From NCBI GenBank assembly GCA_045533955.1, contig JAZSIU010000093.1, positions 1 to 6,624 on the forward strand: a stretch of 6,624 nucleotides of DNA. Reading direction: 5' to 3'. The notes under the pieces are model-generated. The model worked only from the letters and a program-made list of their open reading frames with translations, made no database searches and had not been told where the DNA came from. Shown piece by piece: positions 1 through 5,609 of this stretch; position 1 is the stretch's first letter; every line of letters starts with the position of its first letter. Source of the stretch: HGM04593 sp045533955 (lineage in GTDB: Bacteria; Bacteroidota; Bacteroidia; Bacteroidales; Bacteroidaceae). A program made the position numbers and the translations under genes.

Positions 1-24
1 CTTTTATGACCTTTTTGCCACCTC

Positions 25-32
25 TACTTTTG
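25..32 (+). promoter_or_regulatory. Possible Bacteroidetes-type -7 box upstream of the first gene
   Basis: TACTTTTG matches the Bacteroidetes -7 consensus TAnnTTTG exactly. A -33 TTTG would fall at about positions 1-5, where only a T-rich stretch is visible at the window edge, so the second half of the promoter is not confirmed. Transcription from here would leave a leader of about 95 bases before the ATG at 133. That leader contains a small CCTT-ATT-AAGG palindrome at 66-76 that could be an operator. An exact eight-base match with four fixed bases is common by chance, so this is only suggestive. Confidence 0.25.
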
Positions 33-132
33 TACTGAACAAACTCACTAACGAACATTTCTAACCCTTATTAAGGTTCACAGTTGTTTAATGTTTTTAA
101 GAACTTTTTACAAAACATTATCAACAAATCTT

Positions 133-399
133 ATGAGGACAAAGAAATTAAGTGCAGAACAGTGTGAATATTTTTCAAAGGTTTTTCCTGTAATGAGCAA
201 CACCGAAGTCGCACTGCTTTTGAACGTGAGTGTAACAACAGTAAAGAACTATGCAGATATAATGGAGCTGAAGAAAGACCCGGCATATCTTTCAAGTGTA
301 AGAAAACAAGTATCAATTAAAGGTCATTTAGTACGATGGACATTATCGAGAACAAAACAAAATGGCTCCGCAGCCTCAAGCGTGGAGAAACGAAAGTAG
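133..399 (+). CDS. Small helix-turn-helix protein, probable DNA-binding regulator
   Basis: This 88-aa basic protein has a helix-turn-helix-like segment at residues 21-48. It reads MSNTEVALLLNVSVTTVKNY and is followed by a K-rich end. The pattern 'N-x-E-V-A-x-L-L-x-V-S-x-x-T-V' is that of the second and third helices in small HTH proteins of phages and mobile elements. I chose ATG 133 because it begins a typical basic start (MRTKK). An in-frame ATG at 91 would add 14 residues encoded by AT-rich leader DNA. The last 21 codons overlap the next gene in another frame, and the tail (KQNGSAASSVEKRK) is low complexity, so the DNA there is probably constrained mainly by the downstream gene. It heads a run of three overlapping genes. 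A role in transcriptional control of the element is inferred; no target is known. Confidence 0.65.
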   Translation: MRTKKLSAEQCEYFSKVFPVMSNTEVALLLNVSVTTVKNYADIMELKKDPAYLSSVRKQVSIKGHLVRWTLSRTKQNGSAASSVEKRK

Positions 400-602
400 G
401 TCGTTTGGCATCATCAAAAGAGTGTACCACAATGTCAGTCCTTATATATAGGTGGAACATTGACGAGGGGGCAAGCAAAGGCATACGCATATCCGCGTCT
501 TACGATAGGCGCAACTGCCTTGTTACCATTACCGGCAATGTGATAGACAGTTATAAGGAGTTACGACAAAAAGCGATGAAAGCCTATGCTGAAGCCGAGT
601 GA
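336..602 (+). CDS. Small basic protein of unknown function
   Basis: This 88-aa protein has an N-terminal stretch, W-L-R-S-L-K-R-G-E-T at residues 10-19, and a later strand-like stretch, RISASYDRRNCLVTITGN, at residues 51-68. From memory, small proteins of Bacteroides phages and mobile elements share this layout: 'LxSLKxGE', a middle part, then a short strand ending in V-T-x. I know of no function for them. ATG 336 overlaps the upstream gene by 64 bases. The frame is closed by a TAA at 318-320, so 336 is the first possible ATG. A later ATG at 432 would remove the SLKRGE motif, so 336 is preferred. AAAGG at 319-323 is a weak, distant ribosome-binding candidate. The 3' end overlaps the next gene by 17 bases, suggesting translational coupling. 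Confidence 0.6.
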   Translation: MDIIENKTKWLRSLKRGETKVGRLASSKECTTMSVLIYRWNIDEGASKGIRISASYDRRNCLVTITGNVIDSYKELRQKAMKAYAEAE

Positions 603-813
603 ACTGGAACTATTGGCCGACAAAATAGCCAAAAAGCTCCACCGTCTCAATGATGAAGTGCTTTCTGTTGCCGAAGTCGCAAGAATGCTCGACAAGACAG
701 AGGGAGCGGTGAAAAAGATGTGTTACAGGGGGCAGTTGCCACACCGTAAACAGCAGAAGTCATATTACTTCAGCAAGAAAGAGATAACAGAATTTATTCT
801 ATCTAATGAATAA
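586..813 (+). CDS. Excisionase/MerR-like helix-turn-helix protein (HTH_17 type)
   Basis: This 75-aa protein has a helical N-terminus (residues 1-22). A compact winged HTH follows at residues 26-72: LSVAEVARMLDKTEGAVKKM, then the recognition and wing part Y-R-G-Q-L-P-H, then Y-Y-F-S-K-K-E-I-T-E-F. The order 'x-S-x-x-E-V-A-x-x-L ... G-x-L-P-x ... Y-x-F-x-x-x-E-I' is the hallmark of the HTH_17/excisionase family. Members act as recombination directionality factors, as DNA-bending proteins or as small transcription regulators. Start ATG 586 overlaps the upstream stop by 17 bases, and no later ATG retains the N-terminal helix. It is the last gene before the hairpin pair at 844-883. No integrase lies in the window, so whether it is a true excisionase or a regulator cannot be decided here. 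Confidence 0.8.
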   Translation: MLKPSELELLADKIAKKLHRLNDEVLSVAEVARMLDKTEGAVKKMCYRGQLPHRKQQKSYYFSKKEITEFILSNE

Positions 814-843
814 ACTATAAACTTTCCTTTTTCAAAGTCCACC

Positions 844-883
844 CACAGCCTGCTGTGAAGCCCACTGTGAGTGGCATTTTTTT
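844..883 (+). terminator. Tandem-hairpin terminator or attenuator before the replication genes
   Basis: Hairpin one is CACAG (844-848) pairing with CTGTG (853-857) around a CCTG loop. Hairpin two is CCACT (862-866) pairing with AGTGG (870-874) around GTG. It is followed by CA and seven T's (877-883), as in an intrinsic terminator, although the stem is only 5 bp. CACAG at 844-848 can also pair with CTGTG at 865-869, which would break hairpin two. The two pairings exclude each other, as in an attenuator. No TAnnTTTG promoter is visible between 814 and 903, so the primase unit may depend on transcription reading through this site. Termination here is plausible; regulation is inferred. Confidence 0.55.
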
Positions 884-903
884 AACTCTCAAATTACAGG
901 ACA

Positions 904-1110
904 ATGGAAGAAAAACAAATAGCATTGAAAGCCTCATTATGCAACCGCCTATCGCAAATGGTGCTCGACCATAATCTACCTGTGAATATCGTTGTCGGTG
1001 AGAAACTGACCTATTTGCGTACAGTAACATTGACATATCACCTGCGCGATGAAATGCTTGTTGAGTGGCTTATCTACCGTGTAACTGAAGATGACGATTA
1101 TGCAGTATGA
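904..1110 (+). CDS. Small protein of unknown function, coupled to the primase-helicase
   Basis: This 68-aa protein was not recognised. It is predicted soluble, with a helical first half (ALKASLCNRLSQMVLDHNL) and a strand-like middle (VNIVVGEKLTYLRTVTLTYH). The end is acidic (TEDDDYAV). The ATG at 904 follows the terminator-like T-run by about 20 bases, with ACAGGACA just ahead as a purine-rich stretch. Its stop codon overlaps the primase start as ATGA (1107-1110), the classic arrangement for translational coupling. It is therefore probably made in proportion to the primase-helicase. Such a position would suit a loader, accessory or regulatory partner, but nothing in the sequence shows this directly. 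Confidence 0.65.
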   Translation: MEEKQIALKASLCNRLSQMVLDHNLPVNIVVGEKLTYLRTVTLTYHLRDEMLVEWLIYRVTEDDDYAV

Positions 1111-3923
1111 TACAGGCAACCGACCTTTACAAAGCGACACGCGACGGTTTAGACATCATTCTCCGCTACTATCCACAAGCTGCTGATGTTGTCGGAACGA
1201 AGAACAAATTCAGGGCGAGGCAGAACGAAAAGACTGCTTCGGCCTGCTTGCACTATTCCGGCGGAGTGTGGAAAGTGGTAGATTTCGGCGACGACGGGCA
1301 CGCTCTTTCTCCCATTGATATATGTATGAAAGAGGAAGGCATCACCCACTTTTACGAAGCTGTTCTGCTATTGGCCGGTATCTTCGGCATAAACGAAGAA
1401 CTCTCGCCTACAATCAACAAGCCACGAATCGAGAAACGCCCGGCAACGAGCGAAGAGAAAGAGGGAACACGCATATTCTCCCTTTTGGAGTCCATACCCG
1501 AAGAACATCTTAAAGTCCTCGGCCCGAAAGTACGGGCAGAACACGCAGAGGCTCTTAATTGGTACGAGGCAGAATATGTAGGCTATGTAAAGAACAGGGA
1601 AGTAACACTCAAATATAGCACAGAGAACTATCCTATATTTATGCGTGAATGCCGTACAGACGACGGCAAGGTGTTCTACAAGATATACGAACCACTCAAC
1701 CCCGAAAAGCAGTGGCGTTTCTCATACACTCCCGAAGGAGTAAAGCCCAAAGACTATATCAACGGCCTGCGCGAGTTGCAAGAGCAGTTCGGCAAGCTCA
1801 ACAGTTGCGATGATGAAGAAGAGGGCGAACAACGGGAAAGAAAGCTCGAAGAGATATTTATATGCAGTGGAGAGCGCGACGCTCTTTGCTTAAAGTCTAT
1901 GGGCTACATTCCTATATGGTTCAATTCCGAGACATACACCCTCACAGAGTCCGAGGTTGCCAAACTCTACCGCTATGCCGATACCATATACAACATTCCC
2001 GACATCGACGCTACAGGGCGTAAGAAAGGTGCAGAATTGGCACTGCGCCATATCGACATATATACAGTGTGGCTCCCCGAATGGCTCTCCACCTATCGCG
2101 ACAATCGCGGTAAGCCTCGCAAGGATCTCCGCGATTGGCAAGAACTTCGCCGTGATGTTGCCGATTTCCGCGACCTCATTAAAATGGCGATGCCTGCAAA
2201 ATTCTGGGTAGAGACAATCAATGAAAAATCGTGCAAGAGAGAGCTAACCATATCGGCAGTACGCCTTTATTACTTCTTGCAGTTGAACGGTTTTCGTACA
2301 CTGCGCGATGCCAATGCAGCCAATACCCGGTACATACAGGTTACAGGCAACATCGTAAAGCAGATAAAGGCGAAAGATGTACGCCGTTTCGTGCGAGAAT
2401 GGGCTGAAGAACGCTGTTTGGCAGAGAATATCCGAAACCTCATTGTAAACTCAATGAAGTTTTCGGAAACCTCTCTTGAAAACCTCCGCGAGGTGGAATT
2501 GGACTTTACCACCTTTACCCCCACAACACAGCTCTTCTTCTTTACCCGTAAATCAATCGAGGTAACACCTTCAGAGATTATAGTGCATCAAAAGGGCGAT
2601 ACATCTTTTCAGCACTATGTTTGGGAAGATAATGTTCTGCCTTATGAGTTCACCGTTATGCCCGATATGTTCAGCATCACACGCTCCGAGCAAGGGGGCA
2701 AGCCACACTTCGACATCGAGGTGCTGGAGTCCGGCAAAAGCTGCCTATGCGGTTACGTTATCAATTCAAGCCGTATCTATTGGCGTAAGGAAATGGAGTA
2801 CCGCTTCGGCGAAGACAGGGAAGCAGCAGCCGAGTATGCAGCCACCCACCGCTTTTGCATCGACGGCGAGGGATTGACACCCACAGAGATAGCCGAGCAG
2901 AAGCAGAACCTTATAAACAAGATATTCGCTATCGGCTATATGCTCCACCGCTATAAATCACCCTCGCGTGCGTGGGCTCCGCAGGCAATGGATAACAAGA
3001 TAGGCGAAAACGGAGAATGTAACGGCCGAAGCGGAAAATCATTCCTCTTCAAGGCTCTCTCTATGTTTATGCGTACAGTCAAGTTATCGGGAAGAAACCC
3101 AAAACTGATGGATAACCCCCACGTTTTCGACCAAGTGAACATACACACCGATTTTGTGCTTGTCGATGACTGCGCCCAATACCTCTCTATGGGGCTGTTC
3201 TATGACATCATCACAAGCGATATGACGGTGAACCCGAAGAACAATCAAAGTTACAGCATACCCTTTGAGCAAAGCCCCAAGTTTGGTTTTACCACCAATT
3301 ATGTACCGCTGGACTTTGACAGCTCCACCGAGGCGCGTATGCTCTATATGGTCTATAGCGACTATTACCACCAGCTCACCGAGACAAACGACTACCTCGA
3401 AACACGCTCCATACGCGATGATTTCGGGCGCGACCTCTTTACGCACGATTACAGCCCGGCTGATTGGAACGCTGATATAAATTTCCTTATGCAGTGCCTT
3501 CGCTTTTACCTCTCCCTATGCCGGGAGAATATCAAGATATTGCCCCCAATGGATAATATCTTGTTACGCAAATACAGACAAGACATCGGAAATAACTTTG
3601 AAGATTGGGCTAACGGTTATTTTGCCGAAGACGGCGACAAACTCGACAAACTGCTTATACGCCGTGAGGTGTTCGATGACTACCGCAAGTATGCCAACGT
3701 AACCAACCTCACAATGCAGCGTTTTACGCAGAAACTGCACTCTTTCTGCCACCTTTGCCCCTATATCGACACGCTCAACCCTGACGAGCTTTGCAACAAT
3801 CAAAAGCGCATATCAAGGCGTGTTGAGGGCAATTTCGTGGATATGATATTCGTGCAGACAAAGAGATACAAAGAGAAGAAAAATGACCCTAACGAATTTA
3901 TACCCGATGAACAATTCCTTTAG
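1107..3923 (+). CDS. Toprim primase fused to a superfamily 3 helicase, with a zinc-less CHC2 fold
   Basis: This 938-aa protein is probably the element's replication primase-helicase. Residues 15-95 align by eye with the DnaG CHC2 domain: R-x-R-Q-N-E-K-T-A-S, then V-W-K-V-V-D-F-G-D-D-G, then EEGITHFYEAVLLLAGIFGI. All four zinc ligands are replaced. A Toprim domain follows, with the acidic residue in SGERDA (E256) and the DxD in PDIDATGRKKG (D299, D301). The SF3 helicase part has Walker A N-G-R-S-G-K-S (639-645), Walker B FVLVDD (683-688), motif C K-F-G-F-T-T-N (725-731) and a likely arginine finger R744 ahead of YSDYYH. The middle (about 365-600) is a less conserved linker or lid. Expected activities are RNA primer synthesis and ATP-driven unwinding in the cytoplasm. 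The start is fixed by the ATGA overlap with the upstream gene, and the 3' end overlaps the next gene. The Walker A region has Cys638 where the first Gly/Ala usually stands. The domain calls are firm; element-specific function is inferred. Confidence 0.9.
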   Translation: MIQATDLYKATRDGLDIILRYYPQAADVVGTKNKFRARQNEKTASACLHYSGGVWKVVDFGDDGHALSPIDICMKEEGITHFYEAVLLLAGIFGINEELSPTINKPRIEKRPATSEEKEGTRIFSLLESIPEEHLKVLGPKVRAEHAEALNWYEAEYVGYVKNREVTLKYSTENYPIFMRECRTDDGKVFYKIYEPLNPEKQWRFSYTPEGVKPKDYINGLRELQEQFGKLNSCDDEEEGEQRERKLEEIFICSGERDALCLKSMGYIPIWFNSETYTLTESEVAKLYRYADTIYNIPDIDATGRKKGAELALRHIDIYTVWLPEWLSTYRDNRGKPRKDLRDWQELRRDVADFRDLIKMAMPAKFWVETINEKSCKRELTISAVRLYYFLQLNGFRTLRDANAANTRYIQVTGNIVKQIKAKDVRRFVREWAEERCLAENIRNLIVNSMKFSETSLENLREVELDFTTFTPTTQLFFFTRKSIEVTPSEIIVHQKGDTSFQHYVWEDNVLPYEFTVMPDMFSITRSEQGGKPHFDIEVLESGKSCLCGYVINSSRIYWRKEMEYRFGEDREAAAEYAATHRFCIDGEGLTPTEIAEQKQNLINKIFAIGYMLHRYKSPSRAWAPQAMDNKIGENGECNGRSGKSFLFKALSMFMRTVKLSGRNPKLMDNPHVFDQVNIHTDFVLVDDCAQYLSMGLFYDIITSDMTVNPKNNQSYSIPFEQSPKFGFTTNYVPLDFDSSTEARMLYMVYSDYYHQLTETNDYLETRSIRDDFGRDLFTHDYSPADWNADINFLMQCLRFYLSLCRENIKILPPMDNILLRKYRQDIGNNFEDWANGYFAEDGDKLDKLLIRREVFDDYRKYANVTNLTMQRFTQKLHSFCHLCPYIDTLNPDELCNNQKRISRRVEGNFVDMIFVQTKRYKEKKNDPNEFIPDEQFL

Positions 3924-4260
3924 AAACGAAACAGTACGCACTCTTGTGCAGTCCTACACCGTTGCACAGTTCAACGAAAAGTATCTTGCCGACAAAGAAT
4001 TCCGCAAGTTTGCAAGGAAGGTATATGCCTACTTTGACAATATGCGACACGGCACACGTCTTCGGCTCACCGCCTATCAAGGTCGCAAATTGGAGTGGGT
4101 ACTGCTCACCTATGTGGCCTTCTATTTTGAAGGGGCACATTGGCTTGAGTTCTTCATATCCGATGACTACAACACCATTGTACGGCGCAACATCGCTCCC
4201 GAAGATTTCGACAGGGAAGTAGAGCAATGGCTTAATTGGAAAAAGGAACATCAGCATTAA
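3883..4260 (+). CDS. Protein of unknown function at the end of the replication unit
   Basis: This 125-aa protein was not recognised. It is soluble-looking and rich in aromatic and charged residues. It has a basic central part (residues 40-70: KFARKVYAYFDNMRHGTRLR, then QGRKLE), an aromatic stretch (YVAFYFEGAHWLEFFISDDY) and a charged helical tail (DREVEQWLNWKKEHQH). ATG 3883 lies just after the purine-rich AGAGAAGAAAA and overlaps the primase gene by 41 bases. An alternative ATG at 3907 would overlap by 17 bases and cost 8 residues. Either way it is co-transcribed and probably coupled with the primase-helicase. A strong terminator lies 20 bases after its stop. A replication accessory role is a guess from position only. 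Confidence 0.65.
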   Translation: MTLTNLYPMNNSFRNETVRTLVQSYTVAQFNEKYLADKEFRKFARKVYAYFDNMRHGTRLRLTAYQGRKLEWVLLTYVAFYFEGAHWLEFFISDDYNTIVRRNIAPEDFDREVEQWLNWKKEHQH

Positions 4261-4279
4261 ATCCTCTTCTACCACTCAC

Positions 4280-4312
4280 TGCTGTATGGCATTTGCCGTG
4301 CAGCATTTTTTT
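4280..4312 (+). terminator. Strong intrinsic terminator of the replication unit
   Basis: GCTGTATGGC (4281-4290) pairs with GCCGTGCAGC (4295-4304) over ten base pairs, two of them G-U, around an ATTT loop. An extra T-A pair at 4280/4305 extends the stem. Seven T's (4306-4312) follow directly. It sits 20 bases after the stop of the 125-aa gene and closes the unit that began at 904. Confidence 0.9.
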
Positions 4313-4372
4313 GTGCCGTAAGCAAAGGCAACATCTTTCAATTTTACCTCTTCTTATTTCCGTACTAATCTT

Positions 4373-4619
4373 TTGTATCTTTGTATCAAAGCAAAAGAAA
4401 GAAGATATAACTTCTTAATAATAAAGGAGAAATTCACAGATACAATCTTGATACAAACCTGATACAATTTTCTTCATTCCTGCTTTTGTATCACCTTGCA
4501 TACCTCTTCATCGTTTTGTATCATAGGACAAATCTAACTTGTATCACATTTGTATCGACCGCAAGTACTTGTTATATAGTATGTTATGCCGATTTTAATA
4601 CAAAGATACAGCGATACAA
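4373..4619. repeat. Cluster of TTGTATC/GATACAA heptamers (iteron- or operator-like)
   Basis: Exact TTGTATC starts at 4373, 4381, 4486, 4516, 4539 and 4550. Exact GATACAA, its complement, starts at 4439, 4450, 4461 and 4613. Near copies are at 4597 (AATACAA), 4605 (GATACAG) and 4625 (TTGTGTC). Most copies have a T before the core. Neighbouring copies are spaced by 8 bases (4373/4381 and 4597/4605/4613) or 11 bases (4439/4450/4461 and 4539/4550). I found only two other exact copies in the rest of the window, at 3865 and 6399. The density and phasing point to binding sites for one protein, either a replication initiator or a repressor. The binding protein is not identified. Confidence 0.8.
4376..4383 (+). 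promoter_or_regulatory. Candidate -7 box inside the first heptamer pair
   Basis: TATCTTTG fits TAnnTTTG exactly and is created by the junction of two tandem TTTGTATC units. No good TTTG is seen 19-21 bases upstream; the region is only T-rich (4351-4359). If active, it would transcribe the heptamer cluster and eventually ardA through a leader of more than 500 bases. Any protein binding the heptamers would then cover its own promoter. Confidence 0.3.
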
Positions 4620-4725
4620 ACTTTTTGTGTCTTTATACCACCAGCCTTGTTTCACTCTCCACTCTTTGCTCTTTTCCCCTTTCCCCACAGTGATACTCTG
4701 TTTTGACTTTTTCGTGTGCGAAGGT

Positions 4726-4856
4726 AGGGCAAGAGGCAACAGCACAAGGACACAGCGAGTTTACACCAAAAATCTCCACTCTTTCAGGTAGTATTTACAG
4801 CAGTTCCTGCCTTTCGTATAAATCCTTGTTGCTCTTGTTGCCTTTGACCTTGCCCT
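4726..4856. repeat. Gapped inverted repeat in the ardA leader
   Basis: AGGGCAA (4726-4732) is complementary to TTGCCCT (4850-4856). AGGCAACA (4734-4741) is complementary to TGTTGCCT (4836-4843). GCACAAGG (4742-4749) pairs with CCTTGTTGC (4824-4832) apart from one bulged base. The three blocks occur in the order needed for one long interrupted stem, with 74 bases between the inner ends. The sequence is of limited complexity (TTG/CTT-rich on one side), so a chance component is possible. Confidence 0.45.
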
Positions 4857-4912
4857 GTTGCTTGCACATAAAAAGTTTCAAAAACAGAGTATTCACATTT
4901 AGTTTCAAGGTT

Positions 4913-5494
4913 ATGGAAAATATCAATGCTTCGCAGAAGAGAGTACGCCCTGAAGATTGGGCAGATGTGGTAAAAGAACACGAGTATGATTACACAAGCG
5001 GTAATCCTGCTGTATATGTCGGCACATATTACAAGTACAATAATGGTTCGCTTTACGGAATGTGGGTAGATTTGACCTCGTTCTTTGATTACGATGAATT
5101 TATAGAGTTCTGCTATTTGCTCCACATTGATGAAGAAGATCCGGAATTTATGTATCAGGATTATGAGAATTTCTCTTCAGAATGGTATTCTGAAAGTTGC
5201 TTTGATGAAGTTACTTTCGACAAGATTATAGAGTACGGCAATATGGACGAAAAGGATAGAAAGTTGTTCGATGCCTTTACAGAGCATTACGGCAGTGGCT
5301 ACACGCTGGAAGATGCCAAAGAGCGTTTTCAAGGTGAGTGGGATAGCGAAGAGGAATTTGCCGAACACCTCGTTGATGATTGTTACGGCGATATGCCCGA
5401 ATTTGCCCGTCGCTATTTCGATATGGAGCAGTTCGCACGCGATTTATTCAATTTCGATTACACGTTCATTGACGGATATGTATTCTCGGATTAA
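4913..5494 (+). CDS. ardA: ArdA-type antirestriction protein
   Basis: This 193-aa cytoplasmic DNA-mimic protein is expected to inhibit type I restriction-modification enzymes by occupying their DNA-binding surface. It opens with the ArdA signature AVYVGTYYKYNNGSLYGMW (residues 33-51). Next comes the acidic stretch DEEDPEFMYQDYE (73-85). The antirestriction-motif region follows at about 120-150 (T-E-H-Y, then L-E-D-A-K-E-R-F-Q-G, then D-S-E-E-E-F-A). The protein ends with FARDLFNFDYTFIDGYVF. It has 49 Asp/Glu against 14 Lys/Arg, as expected of a DNA mimic. I start it at ATG 4913, because the 70 residues upstream in frame are Ser/Leu/Cys-rich and unlike the family. At 193 aa it is slightly longer than many ArdA proteins, mainly through about 30 N-terminal residues. 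It is bounded by its own terminator. Mobile elements usually carry ardA to survive entry into a restricting host. Confidence 0.93.
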   Translation: MENINASQKRVRPEDWADVVKEHEYDYTSGNPAVYVGTYYKYNNGSLYGMWVDLTSFFDYDEFIEFCYLLHIDEEDPEFMYQDYENFSSEWYSESCFDEVTFDKIIEYGNMDEKDRKLFDAFTEHYGSGYTLEDAKERFQGEWDSEEEFAEHLVDDCYGDMPEFARRYFDMEQFARDLFNFDYTFIDGYVFSD

Positions 5495-5507
5495 GCAGCA
5501 CTCCTGC

Positions 5508-5534
5508 AAGGCCCTCGAAAGAGGGCTTTTTTTT
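5508..5534 (+). terminator. Intrinsic terminator of ardA
   Basis: GCCCTC (5511-5516) pairs with GAGGGC (5521-5526) around a GAAA tetraloop, followed by eight T's (5527-5534). The preceding AAG can pair with the first T's, lengthening the stem by three. It begins 14 bases after the ardA stop. A short GCAG/CTGC hairpin (5495-5507) lies between. Confidence 0.93.
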
Positions 5535-5583
5535 GTTCGTGTATTCCTTGCCAAAGGTCTTTTTCAGTACAGTCTGCACCCCT

Positions 5584-5591
5584 TAACTTCG
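5584..5591 (+). promoter_or_regulatory. Possible -7 box for the 154-aa gene
   Basis: TAACTTCG differs from TAnnTTTG at one position and is followed by TATC. The -33 position (about 5560-5565) is only a T-run, TCTTTTTC. It lies 50 bases after the ardA terminator and 18 bases before the next ATG, so a promoter is expected close by. That context is the main support. Confidence 0.35.
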
Positions 5592-5609
5592 TATCAAAAT
5601 AGAAACGAT

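Larger units (their letters stand above)
4313..4912. other. Non-coding control region between replication genes and ardA
   Basis: About 600 bases lie here without a convincing gene. The open frames in it translate to Ser/Leu/Cys/Tyr-rich strings that look like translated non-coding DNA. The left half (4373-4619) holds the TTGTATC heptamer cluster and a small AAGAAG/CTTCTT palindrome (4399-4416). An AT-rich stretch lies at 4405-4425 and an AAGTACTT palindrome at 4563-4570. The right half (4620-4912) is pyrimidine-rich and contains a gapped inverted repeat. It is a candidate origin, a multi-operator region, or a long leader of ardA. No tRNA, att core or CRISPR-like pattern is visible. Confidence 0.6.

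Noticed and set aside
318..399. Programmed frameshift joining the first two small genes
   Set aside because: No classical slippery heptamer is seen in the overlap, and the second gene has its own ATG at 336; the frame is stopped at 318-320.
3084..3446. 120-codon frame on the - strand inside the primase-helicase gene
   Set aside because: It is a shadow of the helicase coding frame, including the Walker B and motif C codons, with no independent start signal.
3898..4275. 125-codon frame on the - strand opposite the 125-aa gene
   Set aside because: It mirrors the + strand gene; the + strand gene has coupling to the primase and a well-placed terminator.
4236..4418. 60-codon open frame overlapping the end of the replication unit
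   Set aside because: It runs through a strong terminator hairpin and into the heptamer array, and its translation has no protein-like pattern.
4373..4619. CRISPR array
   Set aside because: The repeated unit is only 7-8 bases, occurs in both orientations and has no uniform spacers.
4486..4791. 101-codon open frame on the + strand across the heptamer region
   Set aside because: Its translation is rich in Tyr, Cys, Leu and Ser without domain pattern, and it reads through the repeat array and the pyrimidine-rich stretch; it looks like translated non-coding DNA.
4703..4912. In-frame N-terminal extension of ArdA by 70 residues
   Set aside because: It would start with TTG and be Ser/Leu/Cys-rich, unlike the family; ArdA similarity begins after the ATG at 4913.
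5271..5609. Long upstream extension of the 154-aa gene
   Set aside because: It would lie inside ardA in another frame and cross its terminator.
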